A stretch of 64,000 nucleotides of DNA from Turnera subulata (GCA_028386065.3 JAKUCV010003048.1:1-64000); one strand, 5' to 3'. Positions 34,532 through 46,840 are shown, numbered from the stretch's first letter. Notes: generated by a model from the letters alone, not told the origin. Translations and numbers: made by a program.

Positions 34532-37500
34532 TGAAACGCCCGTGTCCCAATTTTACAAATAAAATACTTAAATAAAGGAAATTACCAAAATACCCTTGAA
34601 ACCCGGGACACGAAAATCAATATCAAAAACAATATCCAAAATTCTCAATAAAACGAGATGTCAAAAAGAACATAACAATCCGGCTTAACAAGCCACAAGA
34701 CAACCCGGCATCCTGCCGAAACATCATCAAAACATAAACCCGGCAACCCGTCGATAATGTAATCCAAAATCAATAGACATCTCAATAAAAATCCAATGCA
34801 GCGGAAGAAACAAACGGAGTACAAATAAGAGAAACAAATCAACATGCATGTCGACTCTATGGATCCAACCGGGAGATCAAGCACAGCTACCTGCTGAGAT
34901 AACCACGTCCGTACTCTGGAAGGATGGAAAGTGACTGCACGCTATCTAAAGTCTGAAAAACAACGTTGGCGATTATGTGAGTCGCCTACTCAGTGAGCAA
35001 TATATATCTAATTATGTAAGTGTGCAGATCAAGTTCGAAAGGAAAGAAGAGCAACAAGACAAGTAAGCAACATACAACAACCAGTACTAACATGCCAAGC
35101 CAATCAAGCAAACAGTTCATTGTTCTCCATCTGTTGTGTGTTAAGTTTTCTTATTATGATTTATTATTCAGGGCCCCCTACTGTGTGCGTCGAGCTCGGT
35201 CCCGTCTCATGAGACAACCAGGCATAAGCCAAATAAAAACAGGCACGAAGCCCAACATATCCATAGAGAGAGAGAGAGAGACAGAGAGAAAGAGGGAGGT
35301 AGAAAGGGGGAGGTAGAAGGAGGGAGGTAGAAACCGGTCATCACAGACCCATATGCAAATCCGCATACCACATGCTAACCCGCATGCAAACCCGAGGGGT
35401 ATCACTTCCCGCTCGAACCAACCGGTCATCAGCACACAATAGCCTAACTTCTACTGTACATTATTCTTATTCACAATTTATGAATTCATGTGTGCCAAGA
35501 GATTGTGATTTAACAGGGTTGTGTGATAAAACAACTTAATCAGATAACCGGGTCTCCGACCCACAATACATCACACAAAACACCCAGAACCACATCACAT
35601 GTTATAAACCATAACAATCCAAATATCCAGCTCATAAGCAAATGATACACTTAGGCACACAATACGAATCACAGCATGTTAGCAAACAAGCATGCAACTC
35701 AAACAAACCAATCCAACGAGCTCATGCATATAGACATAAAAAGACATATAAAGTCACCTCAACGACGATTGTCCTGTGGAGCTTTTCCCAAAACAGATCC
35801 TCCAGCTCCTGAGCTGTTACCCGTGCCTGAATACCGGCACACACAACAAATTACAAACAATGACAATAAAAACGTGTATGCATGTAACTATAATGCTCAA
35901 CTGAGTTAAACCCGTCCCTAGTTAGCCAATACGAAATTCCCAGGTCTAAGCCCGACTTAAAGTCCTCTCACCAAAACTCCGAGTATCGGGACCTAAGGTT
36001 CACCGGGCTTAAGCCCAACTAAGTCCAAGAGTAGTTCCCGAGCCTATGGCCCACTCATTATGTCGTTTATGAATTCCCGGCCTAAAGTCCATTCTAAGCC
36101 CAATTACAATTTCCGGGCCTAAAGCCCACTTCCTTAAGTCCTTATTAAGCCAAGCATAGGATTGGGCTTAAAGCCCGTTACTTAAGTCCAAGGTTAATCC
36201 GGTCCCAAAGATTCCCGGCCTAAGGTTCTACCCGTGTCGGTAATTACCGGCCTCATACTACTCACACTCTCGGTTTCCACTAAACACACTTAAGTACATA
36301 ACCCAATTCCGAATTATAGTACATGCCATGAATGAATACAAATTGTACATCCGGTATACCGTTAAAATGCCGAAAAATCAAGACCCGAGCCTTCGCCGGA
36401 ATATTCCCGAGCCTCGCCGGAAAATTCCCGAGCGTTCGCCGGATTCCGGTGACCTCGCCGGAAATCAGCAAGAAGCCCAATAACCACCCCCAACAACTCT
36501 GCCACAATCCCAAACAACCATCACATACAATTTCGCAGCAAACATAATACGCAAATCCGACAGCAAAAACGAATTGAAGAAGAAAGGAAACTGCAGGCAC
36601 ACTCACCGGAAAAACAGATCCTCACTGTCGACGGAACACACACACACACAACAACCCGGCGACACCGAACACGACCCACTATCCCACTGCCGGAGAAACA
36701 TCACCAGAACCACCCCGATTAGCCACCACCACAACACCGTCGAACCGAACCCCGACACGCACCCCCACAGAAACACCCCGGCAGCCACAACACACAACCA
36801 CCACCAACAACCAACACAACACAGCCGACCCCCACCGTCCACACAGCCGAGCCGCACCAATCCAACACACAAACAAAAACCCAAATCAAAATTAGGACAA
36901 CCTGGGCAAGCCTCTCGTTGCCGGAAAAGGAAAAGAAAGAGGGAACAAAGGAGACGGCCGGCTTACCTGCAATCCGAGAGGGCGGCGACGGTTCGTCAAC
37001 CTGCTGCTCCCACCGTCGCGCACCGAGCCCGGAACCACCTCGTGATACCTTCACCTTCCTCGACCAGGCGGCAGCGACCCGAAGCCAGGCGGCGGCTTGG
37101 CGTGAAGGCGGCAAGGAAGACTGGGCGATTTGGACGAAGGGCAGCAAGAGAGGGAAGAGTAAGAGGAAGAGGGGAAAACGAAAGAGAAAGGAGGGAAGAA
37201 AAGAACGAATGGAGGAAGAAGAGAAGGGGAGGTAGGCGCGGCGGCTTGAAAGACAAGAGGGGGAAGAAGGAAGAACCAAAAAGAAAAGAGAAAAGAGATA
37301 AGAAAAACAAAAGGGAGAGGAGAGGTGACGGCTAGGGTCTGGCCGCCCCTAGTGGACGACATGTCGTTCCACTAGGCACGGTCAACCCCCTGGTCAACGC
37401 GGTTTCTTTTTTTTTTTTTAACAGTTACCCAAAACGACGTAGTTTCGGGGAAACTACTTCAAAATTTAATTCACAACCCCGAAACCCGATTAAACTCCAA

Positions 37501-37660
37501 CGAAAGCCGAACCCGTCATACCATCGACTTAATTCCCATATAACCAAGGTAAAATAATTTATTCCCTTGTCCAAAAATCCGGAAATTCCTCAAGGGTAAG
37601 ATTGGAATAAAGATTTCAAAAATTCTGAAAAACCAAATTATGAAAATTCGGGGCATTACA
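34532..37660 (-). repeat. 5' LTR of the chromovirus
   Basis: Near-identical to 26543-29648 with scattered differences and a roughly 22-bp extra CCTCGCCGGAAAATTCC-type unit at about 36410. The primer-site region on - lies just inside (about 34515-34531) and reads TTGGTCGCGGAGC, only loosely like the usual Met site. Confidence 0.93.
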
Positions 37661-37665
37661 TTTCG

Positions 37666-38135
37666 GCCTTAAACCATGGATAAGAATTCTCTTCATTCTG
37701 AAATCGCCGATAGACGCTTCTGGATCCAACTCCAAAATCTCACGACACAAGAACTTCACTTTGTGAAAGTATTGTGCTATTGTCATGTTGCCTTGTGTCA
37801 CCGACAATAACTCGTTCTCTAAAAGTTGAAGCTTCGTATCATTCTTTTTAGAGAATCGAGTGACAAGTGTCTCCCAAGCTTCTTTCGGAGTTTCAGCTTT
37901 CTGTATGCAGCATTTCCTTTCCTACTATTGTCTTCAAAGCGAACATTGCCTTGCCCACTTTAATCTTCCACTTCCGCAACTCTCCGTTTGCATCTGCAGG
38001 TTGTGCTACCTCAGTACCATTGACCACTTCCCACAGATCTTGTCCTTGCAAGTAGGACATCATGCAGGTTGACCACGTACTATAGTTGATGTTGTTGAGC
38101 TTCTCCATTGCGCCGATAACTTGTAGGTCGGTCAT
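37666..38135 (-). pseudogene. Copia gag, N-terminal part, cut by the chromovirus
   Basis: Starts MTDLQVIGAMEKLNNINY at 38135, with WSTCMMSYLQGQDLW as the usual copia gag opening. A stop at the end of the first 80 codons (37893-37895) is followed by further gag sequence in another frame (TLVTRF to VKFLCREILEL). The chromovirus then begins at 37660. The remaining gag resumes at 26537. Confidence 0.85.
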
Positions 38136-38207
38136 TGTATCGACAAAAGATTCTCACAAAACACCTCTACGTGACTTCCCGAAGAAGGACCTGCTCCGCT
38201 ACCAGAT

Positions 38208-38752
38208 TGTTGAACAAAGTTCCGCTATCACAACGTGAACAATGCTCCGCTACCAAATTGTTGAACTATGCGCAACACAAAGCACTAACCTTTCAGACAA
38301 CCAACCTCGTTACACAGACAGACTGTACTGATACTAAGCAAGACTAACTTGCACAAGCAGGTCATGTAGAACTCAGGTTAGGAAAGGTAGAAAAACTCAC
38401 AAAGAGTAGTAATAAGACAACAAGTAAAAAAGAGAGAATACACTCTTAGAATACTCAGAGAGAAATGCTAGAAAGCTCTAATACTTGGGATGCTTTTCCA
38501 TTAGAAAGTAGGGCCTTTATATAGGCTACAAAATTAACAACCAACCTAGAAATTAGGAAACTAACAATCTCCTTCAAATTTTGAAAAATAGATAAAGCTA
38601 ACTAATATCTAATCTAGATATTTTAAATGATAACAACCTAAGACCAAATCTAGATAATAACTACCTAGATACAATCAAGATAACCAAATCCTAATTTTTG
38701 ACTAGATAATAATAACAACCAAGATCAAATCCTTGGTGTTGGATATTTGACA
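38208..38752 (-). repeat. 5' LTR of the copia element
   Basis: 545 bp, TGTCAAATATCC to TTCAACA on -. TATATAAAGG lies at 38514-38523. The primer-site-like TGGTAGCGGAGC follows two bases inside (about 38194-38205); it differs in two places from the standard initiator-Met site. Confidence 0.92.
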
Positions 38753-38757
38753 TACCC

Positions 38758-41240
38758 TAAATATAATCGGGTCATAAACAAATATCTATCGAGTTAGCGG
38801 GTCAAGCCGCGACCTGACGTGCTAAATCTCGTGTCGTGTCAGGTCGATTCATTCAACTAAACGGGTTGAATATCTCTAACTGCTAATTTCATTCGGGTTG
38901 TCGTGCCAATATCCGTTTTGCCACATGTACTGTTTGTTCATATACTTATCTCCTACTGTTTGTTCATATACTTATCTCCCACTGTCCCTTTCTTTTATCA
39001 ATTTGAGTCTGTTTGTAACTCTCCATGTTTCAAGAAATGAAAAAAAAACTCTTTTTCTTGAGTCCTTTTCATTTTCTTGAGTCCTTTTAATGGTGATGCC
39101 ATTTTAATATATGATGAATTGACTAAAAAACAGAGAAAATAAAAAATTCCATGAGAAATTGATGAACATGCCACCATTAAGCATTTTTTTAATTAAAGAA
39201 AAGCATAAAAATGAATATACCAACATCAATCTTCGTGAACTACTAGGGGGAGGCCCTTGCGTTGCTTCGGGGATATTTTTTCTCAACAAAATGCAAATCG
39301 TAAATTTAAAAACTTTCTGTAAAGCAGTTAAAATTTTTATTTATATTGATTTATTTTGAGAGAAACATAGGATACACCAATGAAGATTATTTTATAATTT
39401 TTTTTCAATTGCAATTTTTTTCTTTTTCTTAAAAGCCAATAAAATTAGTTGTTTGGATATTAGAAAATTAATTTGAAATTTTTTTATATGCCTCCTTATA
39501 TATTTATCAAAAAGACTATATGTTAAATATTTTCGGTATAGATCTATCTCCACATGCATATATGTCTATAATTAAACTTTGCGTCGGAATTAATAATATA
39601 TTTGGAGTTACTTCTCCTTCTATCTATCATTGCCTTTTTGTTTTCTTCCTATCCTAAAATTCGTTAGACTTAAAAATTTTTGTGAGATAGTATTATCATT
39701 TTAATAATACTGAAAATATATTTTTTTTTAAAAAAATTATCATTGATCATGGCTATACTATAAATTACTAAAGTAAAACATATCTCATCATTTATATAAT
39801 TACAATATTGTACCCGTGTGAAATTTTAAATTTATATAATCGCTAAATATGGATATTAAACTAATTTATCTCTTTTAATCTCTATGTTAAAATATAAAAT
39901 TTTTTATAAAAAAATTAAAAACAACTGTAACAACAATATATATTGTTATTGCAAAGAGAATATTAGAAATAATATTTGTCGAAGTTTCCATATATATGTA
40001 ATTATTTTCTAATATTTGGCACATAACACGTCTTTTAACTTTTTTTATTTTTATAAAAACAAATGTATTTATTTCATTCATTAGGATTTATTTTTTAGAT
40101 TAAAAAATATCTGGCCGCTATTGATTAAGAGGCCATTTGTTACCGGAAAATTTTATGGTTTTGTTCTCCTCTAAAGTTTTATGGAAATTTTCAAATGTGC
40201 TAAAATTTCCAATAATATTTCTACAGTTTTTTTGTTTCTTTTTTTTTCTACAAAGATAAAAAAAACTAAAATAAATTGTTCTTTTCAAATCTCTCTTTAT
40301 GAGTGACTATAATATATTTTATTTGAAAAGTCATTTTATCTTTATAGTTATTTTAAAAATTTATGAATTTACATATGGTTAAGAGTACTAATGATTATAA
40401 AAAAAATTGTAAAAATAAATAATATCGCAAGCAATAGATGTGTGAAAAAAATATTGAAATAAAATTAGTAAAGATGAATATTTATCCCGACTTTTGTTTT
40501 CTAAAAATCAAAATGTAAATAAAAAAATAATTTATATGTTTGCGACTTGCATTTTATCTTTTTTGAAGATTGCAAGGACAAATTATGATTTATATTATTC
40601 CTTTCATGATGTAATTGGGTGGAGATCTTTGTTTTAGAAAATATTAAGTAAATAGAATTTATAAAATTAAATTTAACATTTTTTGTTGTTTTACATTTCT
40701 AAATTTTTTAAAAAAAAACAAAAAAAAAAAATCATAGGTGGAAAGCTCTTGTAATGGCTTTTATAATTTCTCCTGTGGTCATGTCTAATTGTGTGGCACA
40801 CCATACAAAGGAATTCTTATCCAACTATTAAAAATTTAAATGAATAAGCTGTAGTAAAGTCTTTCCAAGAGAGTATCATGTTATTATTTAATATTATTAT
40901 CTCACAAAGCTTTTCGATGAGGTAAAAAAAAAGGCAAAACTTCTTCTTTTGTAAATAAATAAACAGATATTGTTACATTACTTATGAGTGCTAAATTATA
41001 ATATGCCAGATGTTAACACTTGTTGTATATGTCATGTCAAACAGAATTAATTTAGTAACCATCACTACCTAATTAAAAAAATTAACATGAAAGCAACCTT
41101 GATTTTTTTTAGGAAGAAATAGCAAGTGAGTTAAAAGGAGAAAAAGAAGATATATGAGGCACTAAAAAATTAATGCCCATGCCTCCAGCTTCTTTTTGAT
41201 GAAAAAAAAAAGCCGTAGAAAATGGATTGATGGTGGACTA
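38758..41240. other. AT-rich intergenic DNA with small duplications
   Basis: About 38770-38880 is the right remnant of the older repeat at 20995. A 26-bp unit (ACTGTTTGTTCATATACTTA and so on) is duplicated in tandem at about 38927-38985. TTTTCTTGAGTCCTTTT is duplicated at about 39052-39090. The rest, to 41240, is strongly AT-rich and shows no gene. Confidence 0.55.
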
Positions 41241-41242
41241 GT

Positions 41243-41676
41243 CAAGTTGGTGTAAGCATTGTTATCAAACCCGGACCGGCCCGGCTGGTTGAACTGGGAT
41301 AATCGCGACCCGGAGACAAATCCAGGTTTTTTACCCCTCCGGGTTGTATAGTCCAAAAACCCGACTGGGTCATGACGGGTTCTCCGGTTTTTCCGATTTT
41401 TATTGATCCGTTTCCGGTTTTTCCCGGGTCAAAAGGCAAAATTTTCAAAATTTTATCTTAGTCAGACCTTTGATTAGACCTTTACTGAAAAATTATATAT
41501 TTTTATTGTTAACACTAATACCGGTCAGACCCGGTTAGACCGCGGTTGAACCTCTTAACCTGCAACTCGGCTACTGAAACGGGTCAATAGCCGGGCCGGG
41601 TTTTATAACCTTCTGTGTAAGGGGAGCTTGTGGGTGGACACGTGGCACAGCCCAAAGCTCCCTTACACCAACTTTA
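41243..41676. mobile_element. MITE-like element with AGTTGGTGTAAGGGGAGCTT ends, interrupted by a second MITE
   Basis: If the inner element (41257-41613) and one target copy are removed, the left end (AGTTGGTGTAAG then GGGAGCTTGTGGG) is an inverted copy of the right end (CCCAAAGCTCCCTTACACCAACT). The remaining element would be only about 70-80 bp. Its own target duplication is not clear. Confidence 0.55.
41257..41613. mobile_element. MITE, 357 bp, same family as the one at 20585
   Basis: Starts CATTGTTATCAAACCCGG and ends CCGGGTTTTATAACCTTC. The near-identical octamers GGTGTAAG (41249-41256) and TGTGTAAG (41614-41621) flank it, fitting an 8-bp duplication with one change. The interior is rich in CCGG/CCCGG words. 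No coding capacity. Confidence 0.75.
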
Positions 41677-41679
41677 ATG

Positions 41680-42365
41680 TATAGTGTAGATATAGGTAAA
41701 AATCATTTAAATTAGAATCGTCATAAAAAGCTTACTTTTAAGAATGTGACTGATTTAGCTCATCACACGACAACATGCTAAGATCCAAAAATTGCTTGAT
41801 TTGTCACTCTTTGGAGTTTGGACTCAAGAAATCGAGGGCAATGCATGCTGCGCCTTGTTTGGATTTCAATCCATAAATGAAGCCGAAGACTACTTCAACG
41901 ATATGATATTAATGAAGCCTAGGGAAACTTGGGACGAACCAGCCTACAAATACAAAAATAATGACTAACCTCCCTGTTTGTGAGTTAATTAACAAGTGAC
42001 ACTACAAGACCTCTAAAGCTTTGCAGCAAACTAAAGAAGAATCAAGGTTTAGCATCAAAAAAAAAAATCAAGGTAGATTTATGAAAATATTTTCATTAAT
42101 TATTGAAGAAATTAAAATTTTTTAAAGAAAAGGACCAACTCATCAAGATATGCTCTGTCCCTGAGGTACGAACACCTTTTCTTCTTGGTATTACGAAATT
42201 ACTGAAATTATCACAATTCAATCTTCAAGCCACCCTCACTCTAATTCATTAGAATTCAACTTATGACTTTTTGGAATCCAATTTAAAAGAGATACCACCA
42301 CAATACAAGTAAAAATTATATATTTGGCCACTAATGGGGCAACCAAACACATAGCCAAGAGTGTT
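41680..42365. other. Unassigned AT-rich DNA
   Basis: No gene or clear repeat seen between the two MITE regions. Confidence 0.5.
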
Positions 42366-42372
42366 TTCTATT

Positions 42373-42597
42373 AGGGTTTTTATATCTTGTGCCCTAGGGA
42401 CACATGATAAGTCACTAAATAAGGAAATAAATTTCCACAATTAATGAATATTATTTTCCTAGTGACTCACAACATAATCATTAGTTATGGAAAGGTTATT
42501 TTAGTCACTAGGAAAATAATATTCATTAATTGTGGAAATTTATTTCCTTATTTAGTGACTTATCATGTGCCCCTGGGGCACAAGATAGAAAAACCCT
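42373..42597. mobile_element. Foldback MITE with 95-bp arms, duplication TTCTATT
   Basis: 225 bp. The left arm 42373-42467 and right arm 42503-42597 are nearly perfect inverted copies around a 35-bp loop. Ends are AGGGTTTTTATATC and GATAGAAAAACCCT. TTCTATT flanks it (42366-42372 and 42598-42604). The element would fold as a long hairpin RNA if transcribed. No coding region is supported. Confidence 0.9.
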
Positions 42598-42689
42598 TTC
42601 TATTTTACCTTTTGATTTTTTTCTTCTGAAAGTGAATGAAAACACTAGAGATTACACCAGATTACATGGAGAATAGGGGGAACCATGCA

Positions 42690-44835
42690 TCTTAAGCCGG
42701 AGACAATCAAGAGGAAGCTTAGCCTGACGTAGTACATGACACAGTTGAACAGTCCAGGGATGCCCCTACAATGATTTCACAACATGGAAAAGAGCAGACC
42801 CTCGCCGAGCACAAGAGGAAGTGTTCTGCAGCTCACGAGCAATTAGCAGCGAATGCATCTCAATCACAACATTCCAGAGCCGTGAGTCATAAGCTAATTG
42901 TAAACCAACATGCAAGCCCCATAACTTTGTATTGATTATGATTACAGAACAAGAGCCAATATTCAGACCAAAATCCTGTACCCAAACCCCAACAGCGCCA
43001 CAGATAATTAACCCCCCAGCAGCCGCCTTCCACCCCTGTGTTGTAACCGCACCATCACAATTAAGTTTAACCTAACGAGAACTAAAAGCACATCATCATA
43101 ACCCAGCCTCAGTCTGCAGCCTCGAACCTCGATGTTCCACCACCAATGGCTTAGCAAGGGCCGACATCACCTCTTTACAAAATGAAAGCACACCAGCCTT
43201 TGGATCGAAGGGAGCACCCGTGGAAGAAAAAACCAATCAGTTCCTCTAAAACCGTAGTTTACAACATGTTACCCCAAACTATAAACTCCACGGAATGGCC
43301 TCAAAAACAAGATGGGAAGATGACAGGTTTAAGAGCACCCATTGTTGGATGCAAGAAAGCTGAAAGAAATCAGAAGGGGTGAAAATCCGCACCCCGTCAT
43401 ACACATCACGAGCCAACCTACAATCCCTCATGACATGAATTACCGATTCCTCCGCGACACCACAACAGGGGCATAACGAACAAGCACAAATGCCTTTGGA
43501 AGCGCCTAACATTAGTCAGCAACAACTCCCTTGCTAGAAGCTAAATGAACATACGAATCCTCTGTGGCCCTTGCTAATGCCATATAATTGCCCATAGTCT
43601 CTCAGTGGCAGTAGTAGAAACCACCGACTGCGCCAACACCTGATAAGCCGAAGTCGAAGAGAATAAACCTGAAGCCGAGTGCTTCCAGTACACCGATCAG
43701 TTCTTGCACCCGCCACCATCGGTCGGATGCCAACAGTATGCCAGCAGAGCTCCAAAGGAAGGTAATGTTGAAACAAATGCCATGCTCATGCATCTGTAGA
43801 CGTAACAAAATGGGACACAGTTGCAGCAAAATCCTCTTCCAGAATCGGAATCAATGCAACATCCTACAGAACCCCCCAAATCCTCCACCCATGGATCACA
43901 CCAAAAGCGAACACTCCGCCATAACGAGGATGCATTCCTAGAAGGAAGGGACTAAGGAATGGAATAGCCACCATGCAGATACTTACTACGCAGAACTTGA
44001 GCCCATAGAGCATTAGGAGAGGATACCACTCTCTAACCCAACTTTGCCAGCAAAGCCCGGTTCTGAAGCTCAAGTCGTCACAATTCCAAACCTCCCCGAG
44101 ATTTGGCAGTACACACCAATTCCTAAGAAGCAAGATGAATCTTGGGAGCCTGAGTTGTGGATCTCCACAAGAAAGCCCGACATTTTTTTGTTCAATGGCT
44201 GACACAAGCAACTTTGAAATTTGTACTGTCTGCATAGAAAAAATCGACAATGTAAATAACACCAACTGCACCAGCATAAGACCACCCGCTGATGAGAGAT
44301 AAGGGCCCTGCCAACTCAATAGCCGAGCATTCACAGTCTCCAAAATATGCTAATAAGTATTACGCCCAACCCAACCATGAATAAGTGGAACCCCCAAGTA
44401 CTTGCCAAGATCCTGAGTCACCAAAAAACCCAACCCACCAGTAAAAGCGTCACCAATTCCTTCCGAAAAATTAGGAAAGAATAGTATATGCATCATAGAA
44501 GCACTAACCGAACTACCACAAAAGCATTGCAACACCTCCCAGAAGATAGCAATCTGATCAACAGATGCCTCCGCAAACAACATCATATCATCCGTAAAAA
44601 AATATCAGACAAAGGTGGGCCTTGACGATGTAAGAAAACAACCTTCCATCTCCCCTCAGCAACTACAACATCAATGAGATGACTAAGCCGTTCAAGACAC
44701 ATAACATACAAATACAGAGAAATAGGATCACCTTGTTGTGAGCACCGTACACCTGCTCCGGTTGCTAGGAATATTGCCTTGTGGCCGTGGCTTAAATTCG
44801 ATGGCCTGCGATTTGTGATAATTCTTCCCAAAATG
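42690..44835 (-). pseudogene. Decayed L1-type LINE (reverse transcriptase, zf-RVT, RNase H)
   Basis: Fragments in several frames on -, in order. Reverse transcriptase shows QGDPISLYLYVMCLERLS (about 44740) and DDMMLFAEAS (about 44570). The connection region has KYLGVPLIHGWVGRNTY and LLSWQGPYLSSAG (about 44310). A zf-RVT zinc-binding stretch carries LCPCCGVAEESVIHVM (about 43450). RNase H begins VKLNCDGAVTTQGWKAAAGG (about 43060). This is the usual plant LINE ORF2 order, truncated at its 5' end and broken by frame changes and stops. No endonuclease part was found. The T-run at about 42617 may correspond to the 3' A-rich end. Confidence 0.8.
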
Positions 44836-44859
44836 TATGTGAACTAGCTTAGCTCAAGT

Positions 44860-46840
44860 AGAGAGAAACGATACGATAATTCTGGGGATGGACGAATTAA
44901 TCGCTTCCCAAAAAGACATCATTCAAAATATATTCCCAGATGCAACTGGAGGAGTCACAAGCGGTCTTACTTAAAACCCAGCGACCTTGACAGAATATAC
45001 TTACACGGTATTCACAGTTTTGGATAAGTTCGTTTATTTCACTCCTTTCATGAAAATGGGCTTGACTTGTGAACTATAATGCTCTTTTTTGGGACATAAG
45101 AGGCTCGCTCTCGCTCTCGCTCGACTTTTTTCTTTGTTCACATCACCAAGCCCTTTTTCGGGAAGTAACTATCACAAATCCGGACAAACTTACAAGAATT
45201 CCTGGCACACATTGTTCTTGGTGTTCTCTTGATTGTCTACAAACAAGGAGTCGCCACCCAAGTTTATTTAGGGAAAACTTGAGAAAAAACCAAGGTTGAC
45301 TGGAGAGAATGTCGGGAATATTGGATGCTAAGATCAATGTGTATGCTCAAAGCCAGATAAAATGCAAGTACTTCATGTTGCAAACAAACAAACAAACATG
45401 ATATATATATATAGTGTGTGTGTGTGTGCAAAATGAGCATGTGATATGAAATGTGGAAAAGTAAAACAATTGAGCTTGTGCCTCGTTCACTTGAGACTGC
45501 CTACGTACACCCTTTGAACGGATTCAAAGCTCTCGTAGTTCATCTAAATGGAGATCTCCAAGGTTAACCTAGGTCTTCCTCTACAATTGTTCCAATCCTC
45601 ACTTAAACGAACTTCTATGTCCCGTGTTAAAGCTAAGGACTTAGTTTTCTCTAAAACACTTTAGAAGGTGCAAGAAATCATTCTTTCTCAGATGATGTCT
45701 AGGGACGAATGTATTTAAGAAAACACATTTGGACCTTAAACAAAGATTTTCAATGCAAACCTATGTCATTTCCATAAAAGGATGGAATTTTATACATAAA
45801 ACTTCATGTATGCAATTTCCAAAGAATATAAGTTATTAAGTTTTGAAACATGGAATGCATTAGTTAAGAAACCAGTTTATGTGCCTAAACTTAGACAAAT
45901 ACTTGACAAGAGACATTCTGTTTTCTAGGGCCGCTACGAGCACTGAACTTTGACAACAAAAAGGATAATTGGTTTCAAAACATACAGTTTAGTTCTTTCA
46001 CATTAATTATGGAAACAACGTCTTTACTATAAGTATTTAATATTGTAAAACAAAACTTTTGTGATTTTTCTTTGAAAACATTGAATTTGGAGAAATTAGT
46101 TCATTATGTATCAAGATACATTCAGTGAAAAGATGAATGGATTTGACGAAAGAATGTATCTATAGAAGTACATTTGAGTAGCACAAAATCTTTTTATGTA
46201 TCAGATCTATAAAAGTGTTTTCTGTATCAATTTTAAAACATCTTGATCATTAATTAATAATTTAGCATTCTTGCATGACTGTATCAATTTTCCAAATCCA
46301 CCCATCAAATCTATAGAAGTGCATTTTCGTAATTCTTTGTTATAACATAAAAAAGTTAAAAACATTTTGGACTGGTGGCCATGGTGAATTGGGACATACA
46401 TCATTTCATGCATCGTCTAATTTACAATAAATTTATAATTGCGTTCATCAGTCCAAATTAACATGTCATCAGAAACTATCATTCGACAAAAGAAGCCAGA
46501 TACTATAAAAAATTGTTCAAAAGTCCTATAAAGGAACAAAAAATAATAATTTATCATTCTTGCATGACTATATATGGCTAATTAATCACCACAGCGCTAG
46601 CACACGCTTAATAATAATAGCTAGGGAGAAGAACACTATGAGAAAACAAACATGTAGATATTTATACAGTATATTTTTTTGGGAAAATACCTTTAGTGTA
46701 ATCTTAATATGTGTCAACCAGCCACTCAAAAATCAGTTACTTACAAGTTACAACCCATGTGCAAATACCATAACTCACGCACGTACACGAAAGGAAATTA
46801 AAACAAGTTGACAATTTTTCAAATCTCTCAAATGCCAAAA
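44860..46840. other. Unassigned DNA with an LTR-like remnant
   Basis: About 45225-45600 resembles part of the LTR at 62151-63897. Both have a GCCAC-type stretch followed by TTTATT and a run ending AAAAAACC, then GAGACNNCCTACGTACNCC and a GGTTCAAAGC-like block. It is too decayed to delimit. Short microsatellites occur at about 45103-45122 (CTCG type) and 45402-45428 (AT then GT). No gene. Confidence 0.45.

Larger units (their letters stand above)
26543..37660 (-). mobile_element. Ty3/gypsy chromovirus (Tekay/Del-like), 11.1 kb, inserted in copia gag; duplication TTTCG
   Basis: Two long LTRs (26543-29648, 3106 bp; 34532-37660, 3129 bp) flank a 4.9 kb coding core on -. TTTCG flanks both ends (26538-26542 and 37661-37665). 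The core holds gag, protease, reverse transcriptase, RNase H, integrase and a C-terminal chromodomain-like segment. The purine tract before the 3' LTR (AAGTGGGGTAGAAC) and the CGAGGACGAAATTTCC-type block upstream of it are typical of this group. Stop codons and one frame break disable it. Being inside the copia element, it is the younger of the two. Confidence 0.95.
23482..38752 (-). mobile_element. Ty1/copia retrotransposon lacking integrase, split by a gypsy insertion; duplication TACCC
   Basis: Two 545-bp LTRs (23482-24026 and 38208-38752) differ at 14 positions by my count. TACCC flanks the whole (23477-23481 and 38753-38757). On - the order is 5' LTR, primer-site-like TGGTAGCGGAGC, gag start (38135), the gypsy insertion, rest of gag, protease start, reverse transcriptase, RNase H, purine tract (GAGGGGGAG), 3' LTR. 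Without the insert it is about 4.15 kb. Copia normally has integrase between protease and reverse transcriptase; here that part is missing. The element was therefore non-autonomous even before interruption. Confidence 0.93.

Noticed and set aside
42444..42629. Short open frame across the foldback MITE
   Set aside because: Read from the AT-rich arms of the hairpin; not a gene.
43182..43382. Short + frame opposite the LINE
   Set aside because: Antisense shadow of the zf-RVT and RNase H region.
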